A model generated the notes under the pieces. That model ran no database searches and was not told the DNA's origin. It saw only the letters and a program-made list of their open reading frames with translations. Source: Halomonas ventosae (GTDB lineage: Bacteria; Pseudomonadota; Gammaproteobacteria; Pseudomonadales; Halomonadaceae). From it: DNA of 64,000 nucleotides. The translations under genes and the position numbers were made by a program. The DNA is taken from contig NZ_SNZJ01000005.1 in assembly GCF_004363555.1 (NCBI RefSeq), positions 1 through 64,000 on the forward strand, given 5' to 3'. Each line of letters starts with the position of its first letter. Within the stretch, counting starts at the first letter, position 1. Positions 1 through 8,391 of this stretch are shown piece by piece.

Positions 1-774
1 AAGGTCAGCTTCGCCGTCAACACGCTGGGCTATTCGCGGCGCTTCCATGTCTGGGCGGCCCCCAGCCAGGATGCCGAGCACACCTACGAGGCGCTGGTGC
101 AGGCCTTCCGCTACTTCGGCGGCGTCCCGCGCACGGTGCTGGTCGATAACCAGAAAGCGGCGGTCCTGAAGCATGACCGCGACCACCGCGTCATCTTCAA
201 TACCGGCTTCCTGCAACTGGCCAACCACTATGGGTTCGCGCCCAAGGCTTGCCGGCCGCAGCGTCCGCGCACCAAGGGCAAGACCGAGCGTATGGTGGGT
301 TACGTGAAGCAACACTTCTTCCAGCGCTACCGGCAGTTCGAGAGCTATGCCCACCTGAACCAGCTGCTCCAGCTATGGCTGGAGCGGGTGGCCGATCAGC
401 GGCCGCTACGGCAGTTTCGCCAGACCCCGGCGGAACGCTTTGCCGCCGAGGTGGAGACCCTCCAGGCACTGCCGGCAACGGACTTCGATACCCGCTACCA
501 CGATCTGCGCCAGGTCGGCTGGGACGGCTACATCGAGGTCCGGGGCAACCGCTACAGCGTCCCCGAGAGTTACTGCGGCCAGGCAGTGGTGATACGACTG
601 AGCCTGAACGATGAGCTGACCGTCTACTCGCCGGCCGGTGACGCCATCGCGCAGCACCGTCTGCAAGTGCCACAGGCCGGCTGGCGTACCGTCCCGGAGC
701 ACCATGCTGCCCTGTGGCAGCAAACCCTGTCAGTGCAGCAGCGTGACCTGCGGGTCTACGAGGAGGTGCTGTGA
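1..774 (+). CDS. istA: IS21-family transposase IstA, 5' truncated by window edge
   Basis: Open from the first base of the window; about 257 C-terminal residues are visible. They include the end of the DDE (rve-type) catalytic core, with the motif GGVPRTVLVDNQKAAV carrying a catalytic Asp and, later, the KGKTERMVGYVKQHF region with the catalytic Glu. A C-terminal beta-barrel-like segment (GYIEVRGNRYSVPE) follows. IstA performs DNA cleavage and strand transfer for the element together with the ATPase IstB. The stop codon overlaps the istB start (TGATG), the translational coupling normal for this family. The visible part shows no frameshift. Confidence 0.92.
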   Translation, partial: KVSFAVNTLGYSRRFHVWAAPSQDAEHTYEALVQAFRYFGGVPRTVLVDNQKAAVLKHDRDHRVIFNTGFLQLANHYGFAPKACRPQRPRTKGKTERMVGYVKQHFFQRYRQFESYAHLNQLLQLWLERVADQRPLRQFRQTPAERFAAEVETLQALPATDFDTRYHDLRQVGWDGYIEVRGNRYSVPESYCGQAVVIRLSLNDELTVYSPAGDAIAQHRLQVPQAGWRTVPEHHAALWQQTLSVQQRDLRVYEEVL

Positions 775-1577
775 TGGCCCTGGAACAGTTGCTCAATCGC
801 CTGAAGATGGAGCACCTCCAGGTCTCGCTCGACAGCCTCTGCGAGCACGCCAGCAAGCAGGATCTGAACTACCGGGAATTCCTGGAGCAGGCCCTGCTAC
901 AGGAGTGGGGCGGGCGCCACCAGAAGGGGCTGGAATCCCGCCTGAAGCAGGCACGTCTGCCGTGGATCAAGACCCTGGAGCAGTTCGACTTCAGCTTCCA
1001 GCCCAGCATCGACCACAAGATCGTGCGTGAGCTGGCCGGTCTGGGCTTCGTCGAGCGCGGGGAAAACGTCGTGCTGCTCGGGCCGCCCGGCGTCGGGAAG
1101 ACGCACCTCGCCGTTGCTCTGGCCGTGAAGGCGGCCGAAGCAGGCCACCGGGTACTGTTCATGACCCTGGATCGCCTGGTGAGCACGCTGCTGCGCGCTC
1201 GCCAGGAGAACCGCCTGGATCGGCAGCTCCAGCAGCTGACCTACCCCAAGGTTCTGGTGCTGGATGAGATGGGCTACCTGCCGATGACTCGCGAGGAGGC
1301 TAGCCTGTTCTTCCGCTTGATCAACCGTCGCTACGAGCGGGCCAGCACCATCCTCACCTCGAACAAGTCGTTCATGGACTGGGGCGAGATCTTCGGCGAC
1401 CAGGTCATCGCCACGGCGATACTGGATCGGCTGCTGCATCACTCGACCACGTTGAACATCAAAGGCGAGAGCTACCGGCTGAAGGACAAGCGCCGAGCCG
1501 GGCTGGTGACCACACCCACCACAAAGGAGGACGAACCCTCACACGAGCCTGAATCTGTTCCGATGAAAGAGCACTGA
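774..1577 (+). CDS. istB: IS21-family helper ATPase IstB
   Basis: A 267-residue AAA+ ATPase of the IstB/DnaC-like family. It has a Walker A motif GPPGVGKTHLAVAL (about residues 104-117), Walker B VLVLDEMGYLP, and the N-terminal IstB helical region. IstB assists target selection and activates IstA. I chose the ATG at 774, which overlaps the istA TGA by one base; a GTG at 771 is also in frame. Length and motifs are intact, so the gene is probably functional. It ends 56 bp before the proposed IS tip. Confidence 0.95.
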   Translation: MALEQLLNRLKMEHLQVSLDSLCEHASKQDLNYREFLEQALLQEWGGRHQKGLESRLKQARLPWIKTLEQFDFSFQPSIDHKIVRELAGLGFVERGENVVLLGPPGVGKTHLAVALAVKAAEAGHRVLFMTLDRLVSTLLRARQENRLDRQLQQLTYPKVLVLDEMGYLPMTREEASLFFRLINRRYERASTILTSNKSFMDWGEIFGDQVIATAILDRLLHHSTTLNIKGESYRLKDKRRAGLVTTPTTKEDEPSHEPESVPMKEH

Positions 1578-1583
1578 TAAAAA

Positions 1584-1615
1584 CCGGACAATCTGAGTTG
1601 ATGAAATCCGGACAA
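1584..1615 (+). repeat. IS21 subterminal direct repeats
   Basis: Two copies of CCGGACAA (1584-1591 and 1608-1615), 24 bp apart, lie between the istB stop and the IS tip. IS21-family ends usually carry several such transposase-binding repeats. Confidence 0.6.
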
Positions 1616-1633
1616 CCTTCAGTGGCGTTGACA

Positions 1634-1730
1634 ATGGGTCGTTCAACGCGTTCAGACGCCCAACCTTGAGGCGCCCGTTACGAATCGCCTCGAGTCCGAA
1701 GCGCTCGCTTAGGAAGTGGTATACATGCAT
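1634..1730 (-). pseudogene. DUF2971-like gene, truncated by the IS21 insertion
   Basis: The minus-strand ORF starts at an ATG at 1730 and its first 32 or so residues (MHVYHFLSERFGLEAI, then LKVGRLNALNDP) resemble the N-terminus of DUF2971 proteins, which often begin with a short strand, a helix and an LNDP motif. Immediately after LNDP the frame enters the IS21 tip and continues into unrelated IS sequence to a stop at 1539. The rest of the gene would lie left of the element, outside the window. It starts directly after an attC-like site, so it was probably an integron cassette gene. Function of the family is not established. Confidence 0.65.
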
Positions 1731-1741
1731 AGAAAGTAAGT

Positions 1742-1843
1742 TCCTAATGCCGATGTTCTGCGGCCGGGTTGCGTAGCGCCGCGTAGCAAACCGGTTAGGT
1801 GGAGGCCCAAAAGGCCGGAATGAACTGCAACAACTGGTTAGGC
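1742..1843 (-). repeat. putative integron attC site (cassette junction 2)
   Basis: On the minus strand this begins with GCCTAAC (plus 1836-1842), which contains the TAA stop of the upstream cassette gene, and ends with GGCATTAGG (plus 1743-1751) just before the start of the next gene. Between them are imperfect inverted repeats: CCGGGTTGCG (from 1763) pairs with GTAGCAAACCGG, and GGCCTTTTGGGCC forms a smaller hairpin. A second CCTAAC near 1796-1801 could be the true R'' box of a shorter site. The R' box deviates from GTTRRRY, so the call is tentative. Confidence 0.5.
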
Positions 1844-2425
1844 CTGCGGAGGGGCTCCGAGGAAGCCGCCTTTGATCTCGTACTTACCTCCAAATCCGTG
1901 TGGGCCTTTCCAATAAACAGATAAAAGCTTGATTAAACGGCGTCCATAAGCGGCCATCAGCCATTCATATTTTTCCCAAACCCCCTCATCAAGGGTCGAT
2001 GGCTGAGCACTATTCTCTTTGCTCAGCGCACAGGGATACCTAGCCCATGATTCGTTGCCTTCCTCAAATGCTTTCAGGGTGCCGCATCCCTTGGTTTTGT
2101 ACGGGATGTTAGTAGACTTTTCTGCTAGGTCTGTGAGCTTGTGGGACTTCAATAACTTAGAAAGCTTACCGTTAGAAATCCAACCCGGGTTTTCGTAAAC
2201 GAGGAAGGCCTTAATCGCGTTTTCCAAGGCAAATGACGCCAAGAGGAAAGTTGACCTGTTCGTATTGTCCCAACTCGCCTTCGTCCCAGACCGCCAATCA
2301 TGATGTGTGAGGTGGCCTTGTCCAAAGATTCGCCGCAATTCCACAGCTTGCGCGTGTAGATCGTCAGCAACCAAGAACCAGCTATGGGGGCATGCCAGCT
2401 CTACGAATTCCTCATTCGTCATCAT
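1838..2425 (-). CDS. hypothetical cassette protein, possibly HEPN-like
   Basis: A 195-residue protein that I cannot assign firmly. The segment FLLASFALENAIKAFLVYEN followed by a lysine-rich stretch and KLTDLA resembles small HEPN-type proteins common in integron cassettes, which often act in toxin-antitoxin or defence systems. That is inference. Start ATG at 2425 has an AGGGA ribosome site; a second ATG follows directly. The TAA stop lies inside an attC-like GCCTAAC box. Base composition is much more AT-rich than the chromosomal genes to the right, a sign of acquisition. Confidence 0.7.
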   Translation of the reverse strand: MMTNEEFVELACPHSWFLVADDLHAQAVELRRIFGQGHLTHHDWRSGTKASWDNTNRSTFLLASFALENAIKAFLVYENPGWISNGKLSKLLKSHKLTDLAEKSTNIPYKTKGCGTLKAFEEGNESWARYPCALSKENSAQPSTLDEGVWEKYEWLMAAYGRRLIKLLSVYWKGPHGFGGKYEIKGGFLGAPPQA

Positions 2426-2448
2426 GTTCCCTGATTTTTGATTGAATA

Positions 2449-2518
2449 CCTAACGCCGGTGGAAATGGGCGCCAACGGAGCGAAGCGTAGTTGGCTTCCC
2501 GTTGACCACTTTGTTAGC
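2449..2518 (-). repeat. integron attC recombination site (cassette junction 1)
   Basis: Read on the minus strand this has the full attC layout. The outer box GCTAAC (plus 2513-2518) contains the stop codon of the upstream gene and the other outer box is GCGTTAGG (plus 2449-2456). Between them is an imperfect palindrome: AGTGG pairs with CCACC and GCCAAC with GTTGGC, around a small ACGCTTCGC loop region. Single unpaired bases on one arm are typical of attC folding. About 70 bp long, within the normal size range. Confidence 0.8.
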
Positions 2519-3215
2519 TGTCTTTCTCATACCAATACTTTAGCTCTCTTCCCGCTAGCATTTCTCTCATTTTACGAGCTATCTCTTGATTTTCTGGCGA
2601 GCCGCTTTCAATGCGCTCAATATTTTTTTGCCTGAAGGGCTCATGTGCTTTTCGCCTTGTCATGACATCACTTAAAGTGTTAGCAATCAATCTATATGAA
2701 AAATAATTTTCTTTCATGCCCGCAAGAATCGTTTGGTATTCTTTAGTGACATCAATCCAATCTTCCAAGTTATCGGCTTCTTTATCAAAATGAGCTGGCG
2801 TGACTTTACTTGGAAGTTTTCCTTCAATAATTTCTATTCCTGCCCTCTCATAGGATTTGGCAACTAGTTCTGAGCAGAATGAAGAAGAGTCACTTCCTAA
2901 GCCCATGAAGACTTTATTGTAATCTTGAGCATAGAAAAACATCGCTGCTTTCTGAAGATTCTCAGTATCCAAGCACACTCCAGTAATAGATTTATGCCTA
3001 ATAGCCCTCCACCTATGATTGCAAGAAATGTCTTCATCAAGCAACAAAGTTAGATGAACACCTTTATCACCTGTCGAATGTATAAAAACACCATTACCCA
3101 AACTAAGTTCAACATGACTTGAACTGGCGTTGGGATAAATTAACTTTTGCGCGGCTACAAGTGATGAAGACAATTTACCTTCACCAGTTACTAGTAATAC
3201 ATCTCCAGGTAGCAC
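2514..3215 (-). CDS. YiiX/NlpC-P60-like permuted papain-fold hydrolase, cassette gene
   Basis: A 233-residue protein starting at a GTG at 3215 with a strong AGGAGGG ribosome site. The N-terminal LPGDVLLVTGEG, SSHVELSLGNGVFIHS and later FCSELVAKSYERAGI match the permuted NlpC/P60 (YiiX-like) layout: an early His in a SHVE-type motif and a later Cys in FCSELV as the likely catalytic pair. Such enzymes are cysteine peptidases or amidases acting on peptidoglycan or lipids; the substrate here is unknown. No signal peptide is visible. The gene is AT-rich, and its TAA stop lies in attC, so it is a cassette gene. Confidence 0.75.
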   Translation of the reverse strand: MLPGDVLLVTGEGKLSSSLVAAQKLIYPNASSSHVELSLGNGVFIHSTGDKGVHLTLLLDEDISCNHRWRAIRHKSITGVCLDTENLQKAAMFFYAQDYNKVFMGLGSDSSSFCSELVAKSYERAGIEIIEGKLPSKVTPAHFDKEADNLEDWIDVTKEYQTILAGMKENYFSYRLIANTLSDVMTRRKAHEPFRQKNIERIESGSPENQEIARKMREMLAGRELKYWYEKDS

Positions 3216-3651
3216 GAATCCCTCCTAGAAAGCTAATAAGGATGAAAGAGCCTACTGCATTTTCCGACATGTCGGCTGTGGGTCGAAAGCTGTCCTTCGA
3301 CCAATACATAGACACAAACAATCCCGCGGCCGCGAACTGACGAGTGTGGGCCTACGTCCCCGATCTCGTGTCACGCTACCGCCTGGAAGGCGCGTGAGGG
3401 GCTGCCATCCTGGCCGTTGCGGGATATCAGCCTCGCCATCCCTGCGAACATCGAATCACTTCACGTTAGCAAAGATTGCTTCGGGTTGTATCATCGGAGT
3501 CTGATGAAAAGGTCGTAGGTTTCTGGTGCCAATGGCTGGCCGGCCTCTGGCAGTCGATAGGTCTCGAGGCGAAGCCGCAACGGTCATGGGGAGATGGCCT
3601 GCTTTCACAGCAGGCCCTGCGTATCTGCCGGTATCGGGGCCCGGGAAGAGC
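3216..3651. other. gene-free stretch at the right edge of the cassette array
   Basis: No convincing gene. Bases 3216-3340 are AT-rich like the cassettes; from about 3340 composition changes to chromosomal GC. On the minus strand TTATTAGCTTTC (near 3235) could be the R' edge of another attC, and GTTAGC at about 3465 is a further box-like match, but no paired inverted repeat was found for either. No integron integrase gene is present. Confidence 0.35.
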
Positions 3652-4425
3652 TCAGTCGAGGCGGTGGCACGCCCGGAAGGCCTCGACGACAGAGCGCAGC
3701 TCGGGGTCGAGCCTCGCCAGGGTCTCCTCGGCGATCGCGGCCGGCACGCTGCCGTGGAAGGCTTCCGCCATGCCGCCCGCCATGCAGGCCAGGGTGTCGG
3801 CATCGCCGCCCAGCGAGATGGCATTGCGGATGGCCTCCTCGACGCCCTCCGCCTCCAGGAAGGCGATGATGGCCTGGGGCACCGAGCCCCGGCAGGTCAC
3901 GTCGAAGCGATAGCCGGGGCGGATATCGTCGAGGCGTGGCGCGAGGTCGTAGTCGAAGCGCTGCTCGATCTCGGTGAGGATCTCGAGCCGCGAGGCGCCG
4001 TGACGGGCCAGGAAGATGACGGCTGCCACCGCCTGGGCGCCGCGGATGCCCTCGGGGTGGTCGTGGGTGACCTCGGCGCTGCGTCGGGCCAGCGTCAGCG
4101 CCTCATCCAGGGAGCCGGCCGCGAACCCCACCGGGCTGACCCGCATGGCCGAGCCATTGGCGAGGCTGTGATAGGGGTGACGCTCGCCGCTCATCGCCCA
4201 CTGGCGAAAATGGCCGCCGAAACCGGCCTCCGGGTAGCGGTGGTAGTAGGCGTGGAAGGCCTCGGCGAAGTCGCCGCCCTCGAGCAGCACCTCGGCCACC
4301 GCCACGCTCAGCACGGTATCGTCGGTGAAGGTGCTTTCGGGCGTGAAAAGGGGGAAGTCGCGGGTCTTGGTCCCCGCTTGCTCATGGACCGAGCCGATGA
4401 TGTCGCCGGCGATGGCTCCCAGCAT
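3652..4425 (-). CDS. ADP-ribosylglycohydrolase family protein
   Basis: A 257-residue protein of the DraG/ARH family, which removes ADP-ribose from proteins, nucleic acids or small molecules with a two-magnesium site. It starts MLGAIAGDIIGS, then FTDDTVLSVAVAEVLL (metal-binding TDD motif, about residues 34-36), and ends with GGDADTLACMAGGMAEA (second metal-binding GGDADT motif). All key acidic residues are present and the length is normal. The ATG at 4425 has a GGAGG site. The substrate cannot be read from sequence. No partner transferase is adjacent. Confidence 0.9.
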   Translation of the reverse strand: MLGAIAGDIIGSVHEQAGTKTRDFPLFTPESTFTDDTVLSVAVAEVLLEGGDFAEAFHAYYHRYPEAGFGGHFRQWAMSGERHPYHSLANGSAMRVSPVGFAAGSLDEALTLARRSAEVTHDHPEGIRGAQAVAAVIFLARHGASRLEILTEIEQRFDYDLAPRLDDIRPGYRFDVTCRGSVPQAIIAFLEAEGVEEAIRNAISLGGDADTLACMAGGMAEAFHGSVPAAIAEETLARLDPELRSVVEAFRACHRLD

Positions 4426-4470
4426 GCGTCACCTCCGTCGTCCAGTGCCTCCAATCCCCGACGCGAGCCC

Positions 4471-5286
4471 TCAGCCGCGACGGCCGCTGACCAGGTGGAC
4501 CGACACCTCGAACACCGCCCGGCCGCGCGGGTCGATGACGTCGGCCAGTTCCTCCTGGGCCCGGGCGAGCACCTCCTGGATGGTGGCCTCGTCGAGGTTC
4601 ACCCCCATGACCGGCAGCCAGCCGCGCAGGTCCGCCTCGAGCAGGTTGCCGATGCCGGGAAAGTCGGCCGTCCCCCTCAGCGTAGTCACCTCGACCGCCT
4701 CCATGCCCGCCTCGCGGGTCATGCGCGCCAGCGCTTCCGCGTCACCGAGGACGAAGGGGGCCTTGAGCGCCTCCGCCGCGGCCTCCGCCGCGGCCTCGCC
4801 GGCGGTTCGCGCCAGCAGGGCCACCTCGCGGGCGTAGGTGGGGTTGCGTTCCAGGCCGTCGAACACCGCCAGTGCCAGTCGCCCCGAGGGCACCAGCACG
4901 CGATGCATCTCGCGCAGCGCCCCCGGCTTGTCCGGGAAGAACATCAGGCCGAACTGGCTCACCACCACATCGAACGCCTGCGAATCGAAGGGCAACTGCT
5001 GCGCGTCGCCCTGGTGCCACACCACCGCCGGGGCGAGTTCCCGTGCCACCTCGAGCATCCCCGCCATCGCGTCCAGGCCGACCACCAGGCCGGCGGGCTG
5101 AACCCGGGGCAGCGCCTCTCGGGCGAGCACCCCCGTGCCGCAGGCCACGTCGAGGACGCGGTCCCCGGTCGCGACCCTCGCCTCGTCGAGCAGCTGCGGC
5201 ACCCACTGCCGGAACAGCGAAGGCACGAAGAGCGCCTCGTAGGCGCGGGCCGCCTCGACCTCCTGAGCCAACGCATGATCGTTCAT
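4471..5286 (-). CDS. class I SAM-dependent methyltransferase
   Basis: A 271-residue UbiE/COQ5-type (methyltransf_11) enzyme. Motif I VLDVACGTGVLAREAL is at about residues 43-58, with the acidic post-I residue in GLDAMAGML and motif II FDVVVSQFGLMFF. It is cytosolic with an unknown small-molecule acceptor. The ATG at 5286 is preferred to a GTG at 5289 because GGAGG sits six bases upstream. It lies 45 bp upstream of the ADP-ribosylglycohydrolase gene on the same strand and may share its transcript. Confidence 0.88.
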   Translation of the reverse strand: MNDHALAQEVEAARAYEALFVPSLFRQWVPQLLDEARVATGDRVLDVACGTGVLAREALPRVQPAGLVVGLDAMAGMLEVARELAPAVVWHQGDAQQLPFDSQAFDVVVSQFGLMFFPDKPGALREMHRVLVPSGRLALAVFDGLERNPTYAREVALLARTAGEAAAEAAAEALKAPFVLGDAEALARMTREAGMEAVEVTTLRGTADFPGIGNLLEADLRGWLPVMGVNLDEATIQEVLARAQEELADVIDPRGRAVFEVSVHLVSGRRG

Positions 5287-5606
5287 CACTCACCTCCCCT
5301 GCCATCGCCCCTCCTCAGGCGCCCCATGCGGCCCGGCGACAACAATAGCGGCGGGGCATGGTGTTAAGGTGGTCACCCGAGGAGAGCGGAATGAGGCGGG
5401 CCATGGCGCTGAGGGGAGCGTGCGGGAGAACGCGGCGACAGGTCAGCGCCCCCGTTCCCCGTCCTCTCCTGCAGTATAGTTCGGCACGGAGCCTGGGGAG
5501 CATGCGGGGCGCGGCCGGAGCCGGAGAATCGGGGGATTCGGTGATCAGGGGATCAACGCGGTCTCGGCGCCAGCGCCTCGCCGACGGCGTCGCGCCAGGC
5601 AGGGGG
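5287..5606. other. intergenic stretch, no gene seen
   Basis: About 320 bp of GC-rich sequence between the methyltransferase start and the end of the GHKL gene. It must hold the promoter of the methyltransferase operon, but I see no convincing -35/-10 pair, no hairpin with a T-run and no conserved ORF. Confidence 0.4.
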
Positions 5607-7494
5607 TCATCCGGTCAGGAAGGCGCGATGGACCTCGCTGCCGTAGCGTCGGATGATCGCCTGCTTGGTGGCGTGGAAGTCGGCGACGCTGCCCTGCCGC
5701 CCGGAGCCCTCCAGCGAGCGCGTGGCCAGCTCCTCGGCGATCACGTCCAGGAACAGCTCCGCCAGCAGCAACCGGGCGGAGTCGCGGAAATGGCCCCGGC
5801 CGTCGACATAGAGCTGTACCGTCGGAGCCCCGGTATTGATGAGGATCTTGCGCTCCTCGGGGCTGTAGACGGCCCGGTCCAGGGTGTCCTCGAGGTTGCG
5901 GAACTCGTAGCCCAGGAACATCGCCTCGCCGTGGTCACGTGCCGGACCGTGGCGCGGCGGATGGGGCACGCCACCCTGGCCGTGGTGAGAGGCCTGCTCG
6001 GACAGCACGATCTCGCACCAGGCCCAGTAGGCACCGGCTCGCACGTTGATCTCGCCCCGTGCCCCGGCCGCTTCGCCGCTCAGGGTCCACGTCAGGCGCC
6101 CCGCCTCGCCCAGTTCGGCTACCGGCACCTCACGCGGTGCGGCATCGATGGCGATCGAATCGGGCAGCGCGTAGTCGATGGTCAGCACCGCCTCCTCGGG
6201 CAGCTGCTCGGCGTCCACCAGCAGGGCCACATGGAAGGGGTGACCCGGCCGGCGGTAGTAGAAGGGGGTGGTGAAGCGCAGCGCCGTGGGCGGCGCGGCG
6301 TGCTCCTCCACCGGTGACCTGGCCGGCGGCGGCGCGATGCCCAGGTCCTGGATCGCCGCCCGACTCATGCGCTGCAGCAGGTGCTCGATCATGTGCGCGG
6401 TGCGACCGGAGGTGGTGGCGCGTGCCAGGTGCCTGAGCTTCTCCTGCTCGGCCAGCACATGGGGGCCGATGAGGCGGGAGACGGCCCGGGAGAAGGCCTG
6501 CACGAAGGCGTTGCGGGGATTGAGGCCCTCCCGCTCGTCGCTGATGATGGCCTGCCCCTGGGCCAGCTTCTCGACCAGCGCCGGGCAGCGTACGGTGCCG
6601 AACAGGTACTCGGTGCCCACCTGGTTCTCGTAGTCGAAGAGCTGGCAGTCCAGGGCCGCCATCCCGGACAGGACCACCAGGCCATTGGTGCGCTCGTCCC
6701 CCCTCAGGATCAGCTCCGCCTCCCGGGCCCGCCTGAGAGTCAGCGTGAAGGGGTAGGCCTGCTGCTGGAAGAGGAAGCTGCCCTGCTGCTCGGGGCCGAT
6801 AAGCAGCAGCGAGGGGGGCTCCTGGAAGCGGATCCGCCCGCTCTGCTCCAGCGCGCGGCCGCGCCGCGTGTGCGCCAGGCTCACCTCGCGACGCTCCAGG
6901 ATGTCGCGCAGGTAGAAGTTGTTGGCCAGCGCCTGGACCAGGGTATGGTAGTGGGAGTATGGCCACCTGGGGATTCTCCACCACGATGGTCACCCGGGTG
7001 CCGTTGCCCTCGATCCCGAGCCGACGGTGGTCCCCCTCGCTGGCCAGCCTGTCACCGTCCCCGTCCTCGTAGAGGTAGCCGCCGTTGTCGGCACGGAAAA
7101 GCTCGATGCGGCTGTGTCGCCCGTCATGCAGCGTCTCGAGCCAGCCATGGCCGAGCCCGTAGATCGCCTGCTTGAGGCCGCGGCCGAAGAAACCGCGCCC
7201 CTCGCCCTCGCCGCGGGCCAGAGGACTGTGCGCCCCGCCATAGGTCAGGATGCTGGCGGCGCGCTCGAATGACAGGCCCTCCGCCTGGTCGGTCACCTTG
7301 AGCAGGGCGCCGCTCTGGTGGCGCTCGTACGCGATGCGGATCTCGCCGCTTACCGGTTCGCCGGCGCGCTCGAGGCGCCCGTAGCTGTCGTCGCAGTTGG
7401 TGACCAGTTCCACCAGGGCCTTCTCGATGGAGGCGAAGCGGCGGGAATCGATGCCGATGACCCGCTGGTCGACGGGGATGGCGTTGATGGTCAT
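5607..7494 (-). pseudogene. GHKL-type ATPase (Hsp90/MutL-like), interrupted by one frameshift
   Basis: Two overlapping minus-strand frames together make one protein of about 628 residues. The first (from ATG 7494) carries the GHKL ATP site: N-box KALVELVTNCDDSYGRL, then DQAEGLSFE (G1), and GRGFFGRGLKQAIYGLGHG (G2/lid). After VENPQVAI near 6955-6962 coding must shift by one base into the frame PYSHYHTLVQALANNFYLRD, which runs to the stop at 5607. The C-terminal part has no family I can name. The start overlaps the stop of the MOSC gene (ATGA). Whether the shift is a real mutation, programmed, or an assembly error cannot be told here. Confidence 0.75.
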
Positions 7495-8339
7495 GGCTGC
7501 GCGCTCGCGCTTAGCTCATCGCCCACGGCCAGGGTCGAGCCCTCCCCGGCCAGCAGGATGGCGTTCTGGCCGAAGTAGCCGCCGGGCGCCAGGCGGGTGT
7601 TCATCTGCACCAGGGTGCGCAGCGGCTCGCCGGGCACGGCGATCTCGCCGGTCGCCTGATCGACGGTGGTGATCTTGCAGCGCTGGCAGGGCTTGCGCAG
7701 CCCCAGCCGGACCGCATCGTCGGGCGTGGCCAGTGTGTCCCAGCCGTTCTCGGCGAAGGGCTCGGCGGCATCGACCACGATGCTGGGCCGGAAGCGCGCC
7801 ATGGGCACCGGGGCGAGCCCCTTGGTCTCGAGCACCCGGTTGACCTCGGCCAGCGACGCCTCGGAGACCACCAGGAAGGGATAGCCATCGGCGAAGGCCG
7901 TGTGGGCCTGCTCGCCGGGCGCCAGGTAGTGGGGCTCGACGTTACGACGCTGGTCCGGGGCGAAGCGCACCAGCCTGAGGCCGCTGCCCTTGAAATCGCC
8001 CAGCACGGCGCCGAGCCACGCGGCGGCCTCCTCTCCCTCGTCCAGTGCCTGGCACTGGTCGTCCCAGACATAGACGGGCAGCCGGGGCTGGTCGTCGCGC
8101 TGCAGCGGGATACGCAGGGGCGCCGCCCCGGGATGCGACAGCACCAGGGCCTCATCGTCGAGGCGCACCACGATCCGCGCCATGTGCGGCAGCTGGCGCT
8201 GGGTGACGAAGCGGCCGATATCGTCGACCACCATCCATTGGCGGTCATGGGCCAGGCCGCAAACGCCCAGTTCGGCCTGGTCGAGGGGGATGCCGCCCAG
8301 CGACTTCACCGGGTAAATATGAAGTTGGGTGATCTTCAC
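7491..8339 (-). CDS. MOSC domain-containing protein (YcbX-like)
   Basis: A 282-residue protein with an N-terminal MOSC beta-barrel domain (ITQLHIYPVKSLGGIPLDQA) and the C-terminal MOSC domain containing the conserved Cys in KPCQRCKITTVDQATGE (about residue 225). MOSC proteins such as YcbX use molybdenum cofactor to reduce N-hydroxylated bases. It lacks the C-terminal ferredoxin domain found in E. coli YcbX, so it would need a separate electron donor. The start is a GTG at 8339 with an AGGAG site; an ORF extension upstream has no support. It is translationally coupled to the GHKL gene. Confidence 0.88.
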   Translation of the reverse strand: MKITQLHIYPVKSLGGIPLDQAELGVCGLAHDRQWMVVDDIGRFVTQRQLPHMARIVVRLDDEALVLSHPGAAPLRIPLQRDDQPRLPVYVWDDQCQALDEGEEAAAWLGAVLGDFKGSGLRLVRFAPDQRRNVEPHYLAPGEQAHTAFADGYPFLVVSEASLAEVNRVLETKGLAPVPMARFRPSIVVDAAEPFAENGWDTLATPDDAVRLGLRKPCQRCKITTVDQATGEIAVPGEPLRTLVQMNTRLAPGGYFGQNAILLAGEGSTLAVGDELSASAQP

Positions 8340-8391
8340 GGGCGGCTCCTGGGACGGGAAATGCCCCAAGCCTATCCCAGCCGTTCGAGGA

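Larger units (their letters stand above)
1..1633 (+). mobile_element. IS21-family insertion sequence, right part (left end outside window)
   Basis: The element contains the IS21 gene pair istA-istB in the usual order with a short overlap. Its right tip is placed at 1633. Read from outside inward the tip begins TGTCAACGCC, fitting the TG...CA ends of the family. Just inside are two direct copies of CCGGACAA (1584-1591 and 1608-1615), typical of IS21 subterminal repeats. The reading frame of a minus-strand host gene stops matching its family exactly at this point, which supports the boundary. The left end and any target-site duplication are outside the window. Confidence 0.85.

Noticed and set aside
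2438..2635. A 65-residue plus-strand ORF in the cassette region
   Set aside because: It overlaps the attC site and the end of the better-supported minus-strand hydrolase gene.
3216..3475. A third attC or attI site right of the hydrolase cassette
   Set aside because: Single box-like matches (ATTAGC near 3235, GTTAGC near 3465) occur without a paired inverted repeat.
3526..5367. A 613-residue plus-strand open frame across the ADP-ribosylglycohydrolase and methyltransferase genes
   Set aside because: It is antisense to two well-supported genes, has low-complexity composition (many Gly, Ala, Arg, His) and shows no domain; it is a by-product of high GC content.
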